Assembly: GCF_008274825.1 (NCBI RefSeq)
Contig: NZ_CP030848.1
Location: forward strand, 1,364,001-1,428,000
Direction of reading: 5' to 3'
Source: Sphingobacterium hotanense
Lineage (GTDB): Bacteria; Bacteroidota; Bacteroidia; Sphingobacteriales; Sphingobacteriaceae
DNA length: 64,000 bases
A program made the position numbers and the translations under genes. The notes under the pieces were generated by a model. The model saw only the letters and a list, made by a program, of their open reading frames with translations, made no database searches and had not been told where the DNA came from. Shown piece by piece: positions 26,512 to 35,746 of the stretch (position 1 is the first letter of the stretch; every line of letters begins with the position of its first letter).

Positions 26512-28341
26512 ATGGATAATTTTATTGTTTCTGCACGAAAATACAGGCCGGTTACTTTCGACTCGGTAGTAGGTCAGCAACACATTACCGGAACCCTTAA
26601 GAATGCTATTCGCAATAATCAATTGGCGCAGGCATTTTTGTTTTGTGGACCTCGTGGGGTGGGTAAGACGACTTGCGCGCGTATTTTAGCTAAAACAATA
26701 AATTGCGAGCGGATTACAGCAGAGAACGAAGCCTGTGGCGAATGTGATAGCTGTAAGTCTTTTCAGAATGGTAATTCATTCAGTATTCACGAACTTGATG
26801 CGGCGTCTAATAACTCCGTAGATGATATCCGATCCTTGATTGACCAAGTTCGTATCCCACCTCAAACCGGAAAGTATAAAATCTATATCATCGATGAGGT
26901 GCACATGCTTTCGCAACAAGCTTTCAATGCGTTTCTAAAAACGCTTGAAGAACCGCCTTCCTATGCTATATTTATTTTAGCGACAACGGAGAAACATAAG
27001 ATTCTTCCGACTATTTTATCGCGTTGTCAAATTTTTGACTTCAACAGGATTAAGGTTGAGGATATGGCGAATCATCTAACTTCAATTGCTGGCAAAGAGG
27101 GGATAGCCTTCGAGCCAGACGGGCTACATGTGATTGCTCAGAAAGCAGATGGTGGGTTGCGTGATGCCTTATCCATGTTCGATCAAATCGTAAGTTTTTC
27201 AAACAAGCAGTTGACCTACAAGGCTGTTATTGATAATCTTAACATTCTCGATTACGACTATTACTTCCAATTGCTGGATGCAATATATAAACAGGATGCG
27301 GCAAATGCCCTTTTAGTATTTGATTCGATACTGAACAAAGGTTTCGATGGCGGACATTTTATTTCCGGTCTATCAAGCCATATCAGAAACCTACTGGTGA
27401 CCAAGGATCCATCAACACTAAAGTTGTTAGAGGTTAGTGAGAATGTGAAAAAACGCTACTTGGAGCAGGCTCAGCAATTATCTAGCGGATTGCTGTTATC
27501 CGCGTTAAATATCGCCAACCAATGCGAAGTAAACTACCGTACCAGCAAGAACCAACGCTTGCAGGTCGAATTGGCCTTGCTGAAGATGTGCCATATCTCG
27601 AGTGCTATCGCACTAGCCCAAAATGGGATACCAGCGCAAGCTGAAGTAAAAAAAAAACTCCCTGAGTCTGGGATAAAGGAGGCGCCGAAAACAACGTCTC
27701 CAAGTAATAATCCCAGTCAGTTTACCAGTCCTGTTGCCAAGCAGATTGACAATAACGCATCAGCGACATCCACATCAAATGCAGCTCCTGTAAAGGCAGC
27801 GGCGACTACTCCTGCTGAAAATGCAACAACAAAATCTAACGAATCGGCCGCGAAGCCAGCGTTCAAGGGCTGGGGGAACTTTAAACCTGCTAATTCACTC
27901 CCAAACTTAAATACCATTTTTGATGAGAAGAAAACAAGCGATTCAGACGGCCCCGAACTTGTTGAAGGTTCTGAATACTTAGAGGTTACTCAGAATGCTT
28001 TTCTTTCCAAATGGAATATCTTTGCCGAGAAATTAAAAGCGGATAACAAAATCACTCTATTTACGATCATGACGGCGAGCACACCGACATTAAATGGGGT
28101 GACGATTGAGGTAGAAGTAGAGAACGCGGTACAATCCGATCAATTGAAGCTAGGTAAGATCGATATTTTGAACTTCCTTCGTGTAGAGCTTCGAAACTTC
28201 GCTTTGGATTTGAACGTCGTGATGGTGGAGAAAACGAAAGATCGTAAGCCGTACACCGCTCAGGAGAAATATCAAGCGATGGTTGCCAAAAATCCACTTT
28301 TAGAAGAATTGCGAAAAACCTTTGATTTAGGACTAAGTTAA
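26512..28341 (+). CDS. dnaX: DNA polymerase III subunit gamma/tau
   Basis: The clamp-loader ATPase of the replicative polymerase. The 609 residues show Walker A (GPRGVGKTTC, about 45), a four-Cys zinc site (CERITAENEACGECDSC), the DEVH Walker B box and the SRC sensor motif. Domains I-III end around residue 370. The linker after about 380 is rich in Ala, Thr, Asn and Ser, and a C-terminal tau region follows. The start matches the family N-terminus (ARKYRP). A run of ten A at codons 379-382 may produce a short gamma form. Confidence 0.96.
   Translation: MDNFIVSARKYRPVTFDSVVGQQHITGTLKNAIRNNQLAQAFLFCGPRGVGKTTCARILAKTINCERITAENEACGECDSCKSFQNGNSFSIHELDAASNNSVDDIRSLIDQVRIPPQTGKYKIYIIDEVHMLSQQAFNAFLKTLEEPPSYAIFILATTEKHKILPTILSRCQIFDFNRIKVEDMANHLTSIAGKEGIAFEPDGLHVIAQKADGGLRDALSMFDQIVSFSNKQLTYKAVIDNLNILDYDYYFQLLDAIYKQDAANALLVFDSILNKGFDGGHFISGLSSHIRNLLVTKDPSTLKLLEVSENVKKRYLEQAQQLSSGLLLSALNIANQCEVNYRTSKNQRLQVELALLKMCHISSAIALAQNGIPAQAEVKKKLPESGIKEAPKTTSPSNNPSQFTSPVAKQIDNNASATSTSNAAPVKAAATTPAENATTKSNESAAKPAFKGWGNFKPANSLPNLNTIFDEKKTSDSDGPELVEGSEYLEVTQNAFLSKWNIFAEKLKADNKITLFTIMTASTPTLNGVTIEVEVENAVQSDQLKLGKIDILNFLRVELRNFALDLNVVMVEKTKDRKPYTAQEKYQAMVAKNPLLEELRKTFDLGLS
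27648..27657 (+). other. A10 slippage tract in dnaX
   Basis: Ten consecutive A residues in GTA-AAA-AAA-AAA-CTC. Loss of one A gives a stop (TAA at 27674-27676) after 387 codons. Gain of one A gives a stop (TGA at 27663-27665) after 384 codons. The place, just past clamp-loader domain III, matches where gamma ends in other bacteria. Confidence 0.7.
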
Positions 28342-28420
28342 TCGATATCTTTTCTACTTTTGTACTTTCCTGACTTATCAATGTATAAGTTAGGTATCTA
28401 TATTTAAAATAATTCAGCAA

Positions 28421-29197
28421 ATGCAACAATTTCAACGCAGGGAAAGACCCGAAAAGAGAGAGACTAACCAAATGGTATTTGGTATTCGTGCCGTTATGGA
28501 AGCTATCGATAGTGGACGAGAAATCGAGTCGTTGTTTGTACAACGTGGTTTGTCGGGGACTTTGTTTGCGGAATTTAAAGCGCTGATTAAAGAGCATAAT
28601 GTCGCTTACCAACAGGTTCCTATCGAAAAATTGAACCGTATCACAAAAAAGAATCATCAAGGAATCATCGCTGTAATATCTCCGATCATTTATCAGAATA
28701 TCGAAGATCTCCTTCCTGTCATTTATGAAAAAGGGGAAACGCCATTGCTGTTAATGTTAGATGGTGTTACGGATGTGCGAAATATGGGCGCTATTGCTCG
28801 TACGGCAGAATGTGCGGGGGTGCATGCGATTATAGTTCCAAAGAAAGGGTCTGCAGAAATCAACCCTGATGCGATCAAGACGTCTGCAGGAGCATTGTTC
28901 AAGATTCCGGTCTGTCGTCATGATTCATTGAGCAAGACTGCTAAGTTTTTGATTGATTCTGGCGTGCAGCTTGTTGTCAGTACAGAAAAAACGAAGGAAT
29001 CTATTTATGATGTAGATTATACTGGTCCTTCCTGTGTTATTATGGGTGCTGAAGATGTCGGTGTATCGGATGACCTGATCCGCATTTCAGATAAATTGGC
29101 TAAGATCCCGATGTTCGGTGAGATTGGTTCATTGAATGTTTCCGTTTCGGCTGCGGTTGTTATCTACGAGGCAATTCGCCAACGCAATATAGACTAA
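28421..29197 (+). CDS. rlmB: 23S rRNA (guanosine-2'-O-)-methyltransferase RlmB
   Basis: A SPOUT methyltransferase of the TrmH/RlmB group, 258 residues. The N-terminal substrate-binding domain begins at MVFGIRAVMEAID. The SPOUT motifs are DGVTDVRNMGAIARTAECAG, VIMGAEDVGVSD and IGSLNVSVSAAVVIYEA. It modifies the peptidyl-transferase region of 23S rRNA. It follows dnaX by about 80 bases and is followed by the HPP gene after 2 bases. Confidence 0.93.
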   Translation: MQQFQRRERPEKRETNQMVFGIRAVMEAIDSGREIESLFVQRGLSGTLFAEFKALIKEHNVAYQQVPIEKLNRITKKNHQGIIAVISPIIYQNIEDLLPVIYEKGETPLLLMLDGVTDVRNMGAIARTAECAGVHAIIVPKKGSAEINPDAIKTSAGALFKIPVCRHDSLSKTAKFLIDSGVQLVVSTEKTKESIYDVDYTGPSCVIMGAEDVGVSDDLIRISDKLAKIPMFGEIGSLNVSVSAAVVIYEAIRQRNID

Positions 29198-29199
29198 CA

Positions 29200-29817
29200 T
29201 TGGTTCACAAAATCAAAAGATCGATTAACCGTCACTATCGGGTCTACCGCTACGTCATGTATAAGGAGACTCTGGTTGATGTTCGGGAGCATTTCTGGTC
29301 TTTTGTTGGCGCCTTTGTTGGTATAGGTATCATCGCGTATTTACAATCCTTACAACTTCCGGCTTTAGAGAATATCTTTCTGATAGGATCTTTTGGTGCC
29401 TCGGCTGTTTTGGTCTACGGTGCGATCCAAAGTCCCTTAGCGCAGCCTAGAAACCTAATCGGCGGCCATGTAGTCTCCGCATTAGTAGGAGTGACGGTAG
29501 GGAAGCTGTTGCCTGATGTGATTTGGCTAACGGCTCCTTTGGCTGTTGCCTTTTCGATTGTGTTTATGCAGATTACCAAAACATTGCATCCTCCGGGAGG
29601 TGCCACAGCATTGATTGCGGTTAGCTCAGGTACAAAGATCGCTAGTATGGGCTATATGTATGTGCTTTCTCCTGTGTTCACTGGCGCTTTAATCTTATTC
29701 CTAGTTGCCCTTCTATTTAACAATGTGACCAAGAAGCGTCACTATCCCGTGAAAGCGTCTAGATTACGTAAGTCCCGTCGCAGTCAATTAAGTAGGCGAT
29801 TTAAAGCGGGTGCTTAA
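29200..29817 (+). CDS. HPP-family integral membrane protein
   Basis: A 205-residue protein with four membrane helices and the diagnostic motif LHPPGGATAL (about 128-137). The N-terminal 25 and C-terminal 30 residues are strongly basic. HPP proteins have been linked to nitrite transport in cyanobacteria and plastids, but the role here is unknown. The best start is a TTG at 29200, two bases after the rlmB stop; ATG 29257 would remove 19 basic residues. Confidence 0.87.
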   Translation: MVHKIKRSINRHYRVYRYVMYKETLVDVREHFWSFVGAFVGIGIIAYLQSLQLPALENIFLIGSFGASAVLVYGAIQSPLAQPRNLIGGHVVSALVGVTVGKLLPDVIWLTAPLAVAFSIVFMQITKTLHPPGGATALIAVSSGTKIASMGYMYVLSPVFTGALILFLVALLFNNVTKKRHYPVKASRLRKSRRSQLSRRFKAGA

Positions 29818-29840
29818 TTCCGAATTTATGGGTTGTAAAA

Positions 29841-29870
29841 AAGCTGTACCTAGTTCCTAGATACAGCTCT
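29841..29870. terminator. hairpin between convergent genes
   Basis: AGCTGTA pairs with TACAGCT, and CTAG motifs inside extend the stem. It lies between the convergent HPP and permease genes. Confidence 0.65.
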
Positions 29871-29891
29871 TCAAATTATTTTTGAGATTTA

Positions 29892-31382
29892 TTATTCAAT
29901 ATTCTTTGTGCCGTTGGCTTCTTTTTCTTTTCGGAGGACAGAATTTTTGTATCCGTAAGCAAAGTAGAATGCTACGCCAATCGCCATCCAAATACCTAGA
30001 CGCTCCCAGCTTTCGATTGGAAGTCCAGCCATCATCAATACACAAACTAGAATTCCTAAGATAGGAACTAACGGTACCAACGGTGTTCTAAATGGACGTT
30101 CAATTTCGGGATTCGTTTTTCTCAACACCAATATTCCCACACATACTAGCGTAAATGCAAATAAGGTCCCGATACTTACCATATGTCCCAGGTCGGATAC
30201 CGGTACAAAACCTGCGAAAATACTCACAAATATCATGAAGATGGCATTGGTTTTCCATGGTGTTTGACGTTTTGATAGGTCGGAAAAGAATTTTGGCAAT
30301 AAACCATCCTTACTCATGGAGTAGAATACACGGCTTTGGCCTAATAGCATTACGAGGATAACGGATGTATATCCGGCGATGATGGTCACGATCATTGCGG
30401 TATTTAAAAAGTGGTATCCTGTTTTTGCGAAGGCGGTCGCAACCGGTTTGGCATCACCGCTGAAAGCTGTGTAAGGTGCTAAACCTGTCATCACATAAGA
30501 GAAAAGTACATATAGAACTGTACAAATAATCAAGGAGCCGATGATTCCGATCGGCATATCTTTCTTCGGATTTTTTGCTTCCTGTGCTGCAGTACTTACG
30601 GCATCAAAACCGATGAACGCAAAGAAAACTACACCCGCTGCCTGTAGAATACCTGTCCAACCATAATGTCCTCGATAGTCGGATCCCCAGAAATCCCAAA
30701 AACCCATAGTCCCTTGTTTCACCATTTCCTCGCCTTCATTTGTTGGGATAAATGGCGTGTGGTTTGACGGCTCGATAAATTGCCAGCCTAAAACGATGAA
30801 CAGAAGAACGACGCCGACCTTCAGAATAACTAAGATGTTATTCACCGCAGACGATTCTTGCGTTCCACGCATCAACAGGAGCGATAATAGGCAGACGATA
30901 ACAATTGCCGGAAGATTGATCATTCCGCCTTCAAAAGGGCCTGCAAGGAGGTCTGGTGGTATATGTATGCCTACCATGAGCAAAAGCTCATTGAAATATT
31001 GTGACCAACTTACTGCGACGGTGGCTGCGGCTAAAGCATATTCAAGTACCAAGTCCCATCCAATGATCCAAGCCATAAATTCGCCCATGGTTGCATATGA
31101 ATAGGTATAGGCGCTTCCTGCGACAGGAATCATGGATGCGAATTCGGCATAGCATAAGCCAGCGAAAGCACAGCCAACGGCTGCGACAATAAAGGATAGC
31201 ATTACTGCGGGGCCGGCATGATCTGCGGCGGCAATACCCGTTAAAGAAAAAAGTCCCGCTCCGATGATTGCGCCAATTCCTAAGGCGATCAATCCCGTGC
31301 TGGACAATGTTCTCTTTAATGTTCCTTCACCACTTTGTTCTGCTTCGGAAATTAATTTCGAAATTGATTTTTTATACCACAT
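29892..31382 (-). CDS. APC-family amino-acid permease
   Basis: A 496-residue transporter with twelve or more helices. The first helix contains GLIALGIGAIIGAGLFSLTG, the consensus amino-acid-binding segment of APC permeases, and the sixth contains FFAFIGFDAVSTAAQEAKNP. This resembles the cationic amino-acid transporter (CAT) branch, but substrate is not certain. It is a single reverse-strand gene. Upstream lies a 480-base spacer shared with the divergent helicase. Confidence 0.9.
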   Translation of the reverse strand: MWYKKSISKLISEAEQSGEGTLKRTLSSTGLIALGIGAIIGAGLFSLTGIAAADHAGPAVMLSFIVAAVGCAFAGLCYAEFASMIPVAGSAYTYSYATMGEFMAWIIGWDLVLEYALAAATVAVSWSQYFNELLLMVGIHIPPDLLAGPFEGGMINLPAIVIVCLLSLLLMRGTQESSAVNNILVILKVGVVLLFIVLGWQFIEPSNHTPFIPTNEGEEMVKQGTMGFWDFWGSDYRGHYGWTGILQAAGVVFFAFIGFDAVSTAAQEAKNPKKDMPIGIIGSLIICTVLYVLFSYVMTGLAPYTAFSGDAKPVATAFAKTGYHFLNTAMIVTIIAGYTSVILVMLLGQSRVFYSMSKDGLLPKFFSDLSKRQTPWKTNAIFMIFVSIFAGFVPVSDLGHMVSIGTLFAFTLVCVGILVLRKTNPEIERPFRTPLVPLVPILGILVCVLMMAGLPIESWERLGIWMAIGVAFYFAYGYKNSVLRKEKEANGTKNIE

Positions 31383-31863
31383 AAATTTAGATAAGATAAT
31401 TAACGGTTCAAACCTACAAAAAAATTAAAGATTTCTTCAAATCCTTAACAAATTATCAGATATAGCGAATAATCGTTGAATAATCAACTAATATTTGCTC
31501 AATATATTATCATTTGTTTGTTTTTCTTGTTGAATGTGGAATCATATTCTTTAGATATTATTTTCTGCCAAATATTATTTTAAAATAATTTAGCAGATAC
31601 GGTTCCTATACACTCAATAAGTGTTGCTTCTTTTATATAAAACCGCTTTTAAGCTAGTTTAATGTACGTTTATAGACCGGTGGAAAGCAATTGAATTGGT
31701 TAGTTTTCCTTGAATGTTTTGCTAAAACGACTATGCAATTAAAGGATATTGGGCTACATTTCAAATATTTATTTTCATAAAACATTGACTTTTAGGAATA
31801 ACTAATTATTTTTCTTATCTTTGCACCGCCTTAGGCAATTGTGCCTATTGTATAATTTATTTC
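31383..31863. other. divergent spacer, no gene
   Basis: AT-rich, about 480 bases. It holds the promoter regions of the permease (reverse) and helicase (forward) genes. The visible signals are a -7 box at 31816-31823 and a small hairpin TAGGCA-ATTG-TGCCTA in the helicase leader at about 31832-31847. I see no further gene or repeat. Confidence 0.6.
31816..31823 (+). promoter_or_regulatory. -7 box (TATCTTTG) of the helicase gene
   Basis: An exact TAnnTTTG match, 40 bases before the ATG. No convincing TTTG at the 19-base spacing. Confidence 0.5.
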
Positions 31864-33657
31864 ATGAACCCATTTTTAGAACTGGGGATCCGTCATGAGA
31901 TTGTTAATGCCATCACTGAGTTAGGTTTTGAAAAACCTTCTCCCATCCAGGAAAAAGCCATTCCTGTGTTACTGACTGGTAACGACGATTTTGTCGGATT
32001 AGCCCAAACAGGTACTGGAAAGACTGCGGCATTTGGTCTTCCTCTATTAGAACAACTAGACTTTTCATTCAATCAACCTCAAGCATTGGTATTGTGTCCT
32101 ACGCGTGAGCTATGTTTGCAAATCGCAAAAGACCTAGAGAAGTATGCCAAAAATTTAGACAATGTTCATGTAGTTGCCGTTTATGGTGGTGCGAACATTG
32201 GCGACCAGCTACGTCAGATCCGTCGTGGAGTACAGATCGTAGTAGCAACACCTGGTCGTATGCTTGATATCATCGGCCGTAATGCCATCGACTTCTCGCA
32301 AGTGAAGTACGTTGTGCTTGACGAAGCTGATGAGATGTTGAACATGGGATTCCAAGAAGACATCAACAATATTCTATCAGAAACTCCAGCTGATAAAAAA
32401 ACTTGGTTATTCTCTGCAACGATGCCTCGTGAAGTTCGTCGTATTGCCCAAAATTACATGACCGATCCGGTTGAGTTGACAGTGGGTACAAAGAATACAG
32501 GTAATGAAAATATCGAACACCAGTATTTCTTGATCAAAGCAAAAGATAAGTATGCTGCGTTCAAACGTATTGTAGATTACTATCCAGAGATTTTTGGTAT
32601 TGTTTTCTGTCGTACGAAGATCGAAACGCAAGAGATTGCTGAAGCTTTGATTAAAGATGGTTACAATGCTGACTCATTGCACGGTGATTTATCACAACAA
32701 CAACGTGATAAAGTGATGAAGCGCTATCGCGAACGCAACTTGCAACTATTAATTGCTACTGACGTTGCAGCACGTGGTATCGACGTAAATGATGTTACGC
32801 ACGTTATCAACTACTCTCTTCCTGATGAGGTTGAAAACTATACGCACCGTTCAGGTCGTACAGCTCGTGCCGGTAAAACAGGTATCTCGATCTCATTAAT
32901 CAATGTGAAAGAGATGAGCAAAATTCGTCACATCGAGAAGATCATTGGTAAATCTTTCGAACGCAAGCAAGTTCCACAAGGAACTGAAGTGTGTGAGAAA
33001 CAATTATTCGCTCTTGTTGACAAAGTACACAATGTAGAAGTTCAAGAAGATCAAATTAATGCATTCCTTCCTCAAATCTTAGAGAGTCTTCAAGACTTAA
33101 CAAAAGAAGAAGTAGTGAAAAGATTTGCTTCATTAGAATTCAATAGATTCTTAAACTATTACAAAGATGCTCCAGATTTGAATATCGAAGCGCGTGAATC
33201 TTCTAGAGGTGATCGTGACAGAGATAGAGATGGTGGTGGTCGTCGTACTTCTAAAGGTTTCACTCGTTTGTTCATCAACTTAGGTTCAGTGGACGAGTTC
33301 AGCCGCGGTGAAATGTTAGGTTTCATTTGTAATAACAGTAAGATCTCTGGAAAATCAATTGGTAAGATTGACCTTAAAGGCGTATTCACTTTCTTCGAAG
33401 TGGAAGATGGCGAGGTTAATAAAGTATTCCAAGGTTTCCAAGGTGTTAATTACAACGGAAGAGGCGTACGTATTGAAGTTTCGGGTGAAGGAAGATCTGA
33501 CAGAGGGTCATCAAACGGCCGTAGCCGTGGTGGTAGATCTTCAGACAGAAATTCTGGAGGCGGACGTGGAGATAGAAGAGATCGTGGTAGATCGAACGGC
33601 GGAGGTGGTTTCCGCGACTTCTCCGGAAAACGTAGAGAATCGAAAAGTAGATATTAA
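31864..33657 (+). CDS. DEAD-box RNA helicase with DbpA-type C-terminal domain
   Basis: A 597-residue ATP-dependent RNA helicase (DeaD/CsdA-like). The motifs appear in order: Q motif (PSPIQEKAIP), AQTGTGKTAAF, PTREL, TPGR, DEAD, SAT, and HRSGRTARAGKTG. A DbpA-like RNA-binding domain (about 465-545) follows, then a Gly/Arg/Ser-rich tail with many RGG- and DRG-like pairs. Such proteins aid ribosome assembly and RNA unwinding, often at low temperature. It is monocistronic. Confidence 0.93.
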   Translation: MNPFLELGIRHEIVNAITELGFEKPSPIQEKAIPVLLTGNDDFVGLAQTGTGKTAAFGLPLLEQLDFSFNQPQALVLCPTRELCLQIAKDLEKYAKNLDNVHVVAVYGGANIGDQLRQIRRGVQIVVATPGRMLDIIGRNAIDFSQVKYVVLDEADEMLNMGFQEDINNILSETPADKKTWLFSATMPREVRRIAQNYMTDPVELTVGTKNTGNENIEHQYFLIKAKDKYAAFKRIVDYYPEIFGIVFCRTKIETQEIAEALIKDGYNADSLHGDLSQQQRDKVMKRYRERNLQLLIATDVAARGIDVNDVTHVINYSLPDEVENYTHRSGRTARAGKTGISISLINVKEMSKIRHIEKIIGKSFERKQVPQGTEVCEKQLFALVDKVHNVEVQEDQINAFLPQILESLQDLTKEEVVKRFASLEFNRFLNYYKDAPDLNIEARESSRGDRDRDRDGGGRRTSKGFTRLFINLGSVDEFSRGEMLGFICNNSKISGKSIGKIDLKGVFTFFEVEDGEVNKVFQGFQGVNYNGRGVRIEVSGEGRSDRGSSNGRSRGGRSSDRNSGGGRGDRRDRGRSNGGGGFRDFSGKRRESKSRY

Positions 33658-33739
33658 TAAGAAAGAGAAGGTGTCTAAAAAGGCACCTTCTTCTGTTTTA
33701 TAGCTTTTGCGATTTCATTACTGTTTTCATTTTTGAGTT

Positions 33740-35368
33740 TTAAGCAGTAAGTCGATATTTTATGGTTTTAACGCTCCTGACTCCAATTTTTATTGTATAT
33801 AGTGTTTTATCGCTATAACCATTCCCAAAGAAGACATCGTTTGCCCACTTTTTCGCCCATTTTCTGAGGTTATGGGCAATGGCCATCAATCCGAACTCCA
33901 CAGCGACTTTCTCCAGTCCTTTCATTGTGAACCGGGTAAACCTGTTGTTGCTTTTCATCTGACCGAAAACGGATTCCACTTCTATGGGTCGCTTGCTTCG
34001 ATGGTACATTCCCTCTTCCGATACCAGCCTTTCCCGGGCTTTATCCTTGAGCTGATTGAGTCTATGGTTCACTTCAATGAGCCGATTGCCTTTAGCTTTA
34101 TGACACCCACTGCGCATCGGGCAGCCTTCGCATCGCTGAGCCTGATAACAGCTGACCTGGGCTGTGTATCCGTTGGCACTAACTCTGGTTGCATGACCGA
34201 TAAAGCTGAGCTTCTGTCCTGCGGGACATACATAATAGTCATCTTGCTGGTTGTAATACAGATTCTGTACCGAGAAAGGATCCTGTTTATGCTTGCGCTT
34301 CTGTTCCACATGAAAGTAATTGTACTTGACAAAGGCAGTTATGCCCTGTTTTTCCATCAATTCATAGTTCTGCTCGCTACCATAACCGGCGTCTGCTACA
34401 AGCTGTTCGCTTTGTTTTCCGTAATGGCACTCAAAGCCTTCCAAATGTTCCGGCAGGGTTGTGGTGTCGGCAGTTGTTTGATGGATGCTGTAATGGGTGA
34501 TGAACTGATCTTCGGTGCTGATTTGGGTATTATAGGCTGGCTTAAGCTGGCCATTCTTCATGTGGTCCTCTTTCATCCGCATAAACACAGCATCGGTATC
34601 GGTCTTGCTATAACTATTGCGATCTCCCAGTACTTCCAGTTGCTCTTCATATTTCTCTAGTCGAGGCAAATAGTCCTCTTCAAGTTTCTTAAGTTGCTTA
34701 TCAGTAGATTTATTGGCTCCTTTGAACTTGGCATTGATCGCTTCGATCTTTTCCTTCAACTGACTGCTATCGATGGCCTTGCTAACTTCTTGATTACCTA
34801 ATAAAGATTGGTCTTGGGCGATCTGAGCCTCGATTTCCGAAAGAACCGAAGTAATGTTTGCTTCTAACTTTACCTTATTCTTCTCGACCGATTTCTTCCA
34901 AACGAACGTATAACGACCAGCGACAGACTCGATCTTGGTACCATCTACATATTGAACTTTCAAGCTAACATACTCCATATCATGTAGCATACGAACGATA
35001 CTGGCAAACAGCTCTTGTATCTGTCCCTTAAGACGCTTTCCTCTGAAATAATTGATCGTACGATAATCAGGTGTACTGTTTCCTGAAAGCCACATGAAAT
35101 GGATGTTCTCGTGAAGGGCCTGCTCGATTTTTCGGCAAGAATAGATATTGCTTAAATAGGCGTAGAACAGCACCTTAATGAGCATTCTAGGGTGAAAACT
35201 AGTGGTGCCTCCGCCTTTATACTGACGGATAATAGGTTCAAGATCCAACTGGTCAACAACCTGACTCACCAAACGAACCGGATGATTCATTGGAATACGA
35301 TCTAAAATATTCTCAGGAAATAGACTCGGACTATTGGATGGAAGCGCTTTGAATTGTATGTTTGCCAT
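33740..35368 (-). CDS. IS1182-family transposase
   Basis: A DDE transposase of 542 residues from the ATG at 35368 (MANIQFKALPSNSPSLFPEN). An in-frame upstream start would add 15 unlike residues. Motifs: VQYVDGTKIESVAGRY (first Asp), LVADAGYGSEQNYE (second Asp) and EVESVFGQMKSNNRF (Glu). A Cys cluster (CEGCPMRSGC) lies between the second Asp and the Glu, typical of the family. The frame is intact. It is clearly different from the IS1182 transposase at 53.6-55.1 kb, which shares the domain order but little sequence. Confidence 0.93.
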   Translation of the reverse strand: MANIQFKALPSNSPSLFPENILDRIPMNHPVRLVSQVVDQLDLEPIIRQYKGGGTTSFHPRMLIKVLFYAYLSNIYSCRKIEQALHENIHFMWLSGNSTPDYRTINYFRGKRLKGQIQELFASIVRMLHDMEYVSLKVQYVDGTKIESVAGRYTFVWKKSVEKNKVKLEANITSVLSEIEAQIAQDQSLLGNQEVSKAIDSSQLKEKIEAINAKFKGANKSTDKQLKKLEEDYLPRLEKYEEQLEVLGDRNSYSKTDTDAVFMRMKEDHMKNGQLKPAYNTQISTEDQFITHYSIHQTTADTTTLPEHLEGFECHYGKQSEQLVADAGYGSEQNYELMEKQGITAFVKYNYFHVEQKRKHKQDPFSVQNLYYNQQDDYYVCPAGQKLSFIGHATRVSANGYTAQVSCYQAQRCEGCPMRSGCHKAKGNRLIEVNHRLNQLKDKARERLVSEEGMYHRSKRPIEVESVFGQMKSNNRFTRFTMKGLEKVAVEFGLMAIAHNLRKWAKKWANDVFFGNGYSDKTLYTIKIGVRSVKTIKYRLTA

Positions 35369-35424
35369 ATTGTTTTTTTGGGTGCACCTTAAGATACAAA
35401 ATCTTAAGGACAAAAAAACAGAAA

Positions 35425-35452
35425 AACCCCGCCATTTTTTAATGACGGGGTT
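35425..35452. terminator. insulating hairpin in IS1182 element 1
   Basis: AACCCCGCCAT pairs with ATGACGGGGTT (one G-U) around a T/A-rich loop. It is flanked by A-runs and T-runs on both sides, so it can stop transcription in both directions. It lies upstream of the transposase start and would block outside read-in. Confidence 0.85.
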
Positions 35453-35483
35453 CTTTCTTTAAGAGACCTTTTTAGACAGCCTC

Positions 35484-35746
35484 ATTTTTTTCTGAAAGTT
35501 ATTGTTGTTTTTTCAATCTAAACCAATAAAAAATCAGACCAGTGATTGTTCAAGGGTCTATTTTTTTGTCTGGAATATTTTGTTTCTGTTTCTTAAGTAT
35601 TCTTCTTGATCAAAAAAAGGACTTTATTACTAAAAACAAGAGTATAATTTTTTCTTCGAGCTCTAAAGGCATCAACTGTTGGTTCTTAAACGTCTGTTAT
35701 CAGTTTTTTTCACGGGGAGTCTAACCACCAAAAAAAGGTCGATCTT
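35484..35746. other. spacer between IS1182 and IS110, no gene
   Basis: AT-rich. It starts with a fragment of the 77-bp repeat (TTTTTTTCTGAAAGT at 35486-35500). The remainder may be the non-coding 3' part of the IS110 element. No convincing coding frame. Confidence 0.5.

Larger units (their letters stand above)
33667..35483 (-). mobile_element. IS1182-family element 1
   Basis: TGTCTAAAAAGG at 33672-33683 is repeated inverted at 35467-35478. The ends read GAAGGTGTC (left) and GAGGCTGTC (right, reverse strand), so the termini are placed at about 33667 and 35483. I see no clear target duplication. The left end also folds as GAAGGTG / CACCTTC and may end helicase transcription. A strong hairpin lies between the transposase start and the right end. 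Confidence 0.82.

Noticed and set aside
33359..33703. 114-residue forward frame at the end of the helicase gene
   Set aside because: It is an out-of-frame shadow of the low-complexity RGG-like tail of the helicase.
33872..34660. 262-residue forward frame across the first IS1182 transposase
   Set aside because: It lies antisense to a clear transposase with intact catalytic motifs and has no start context.
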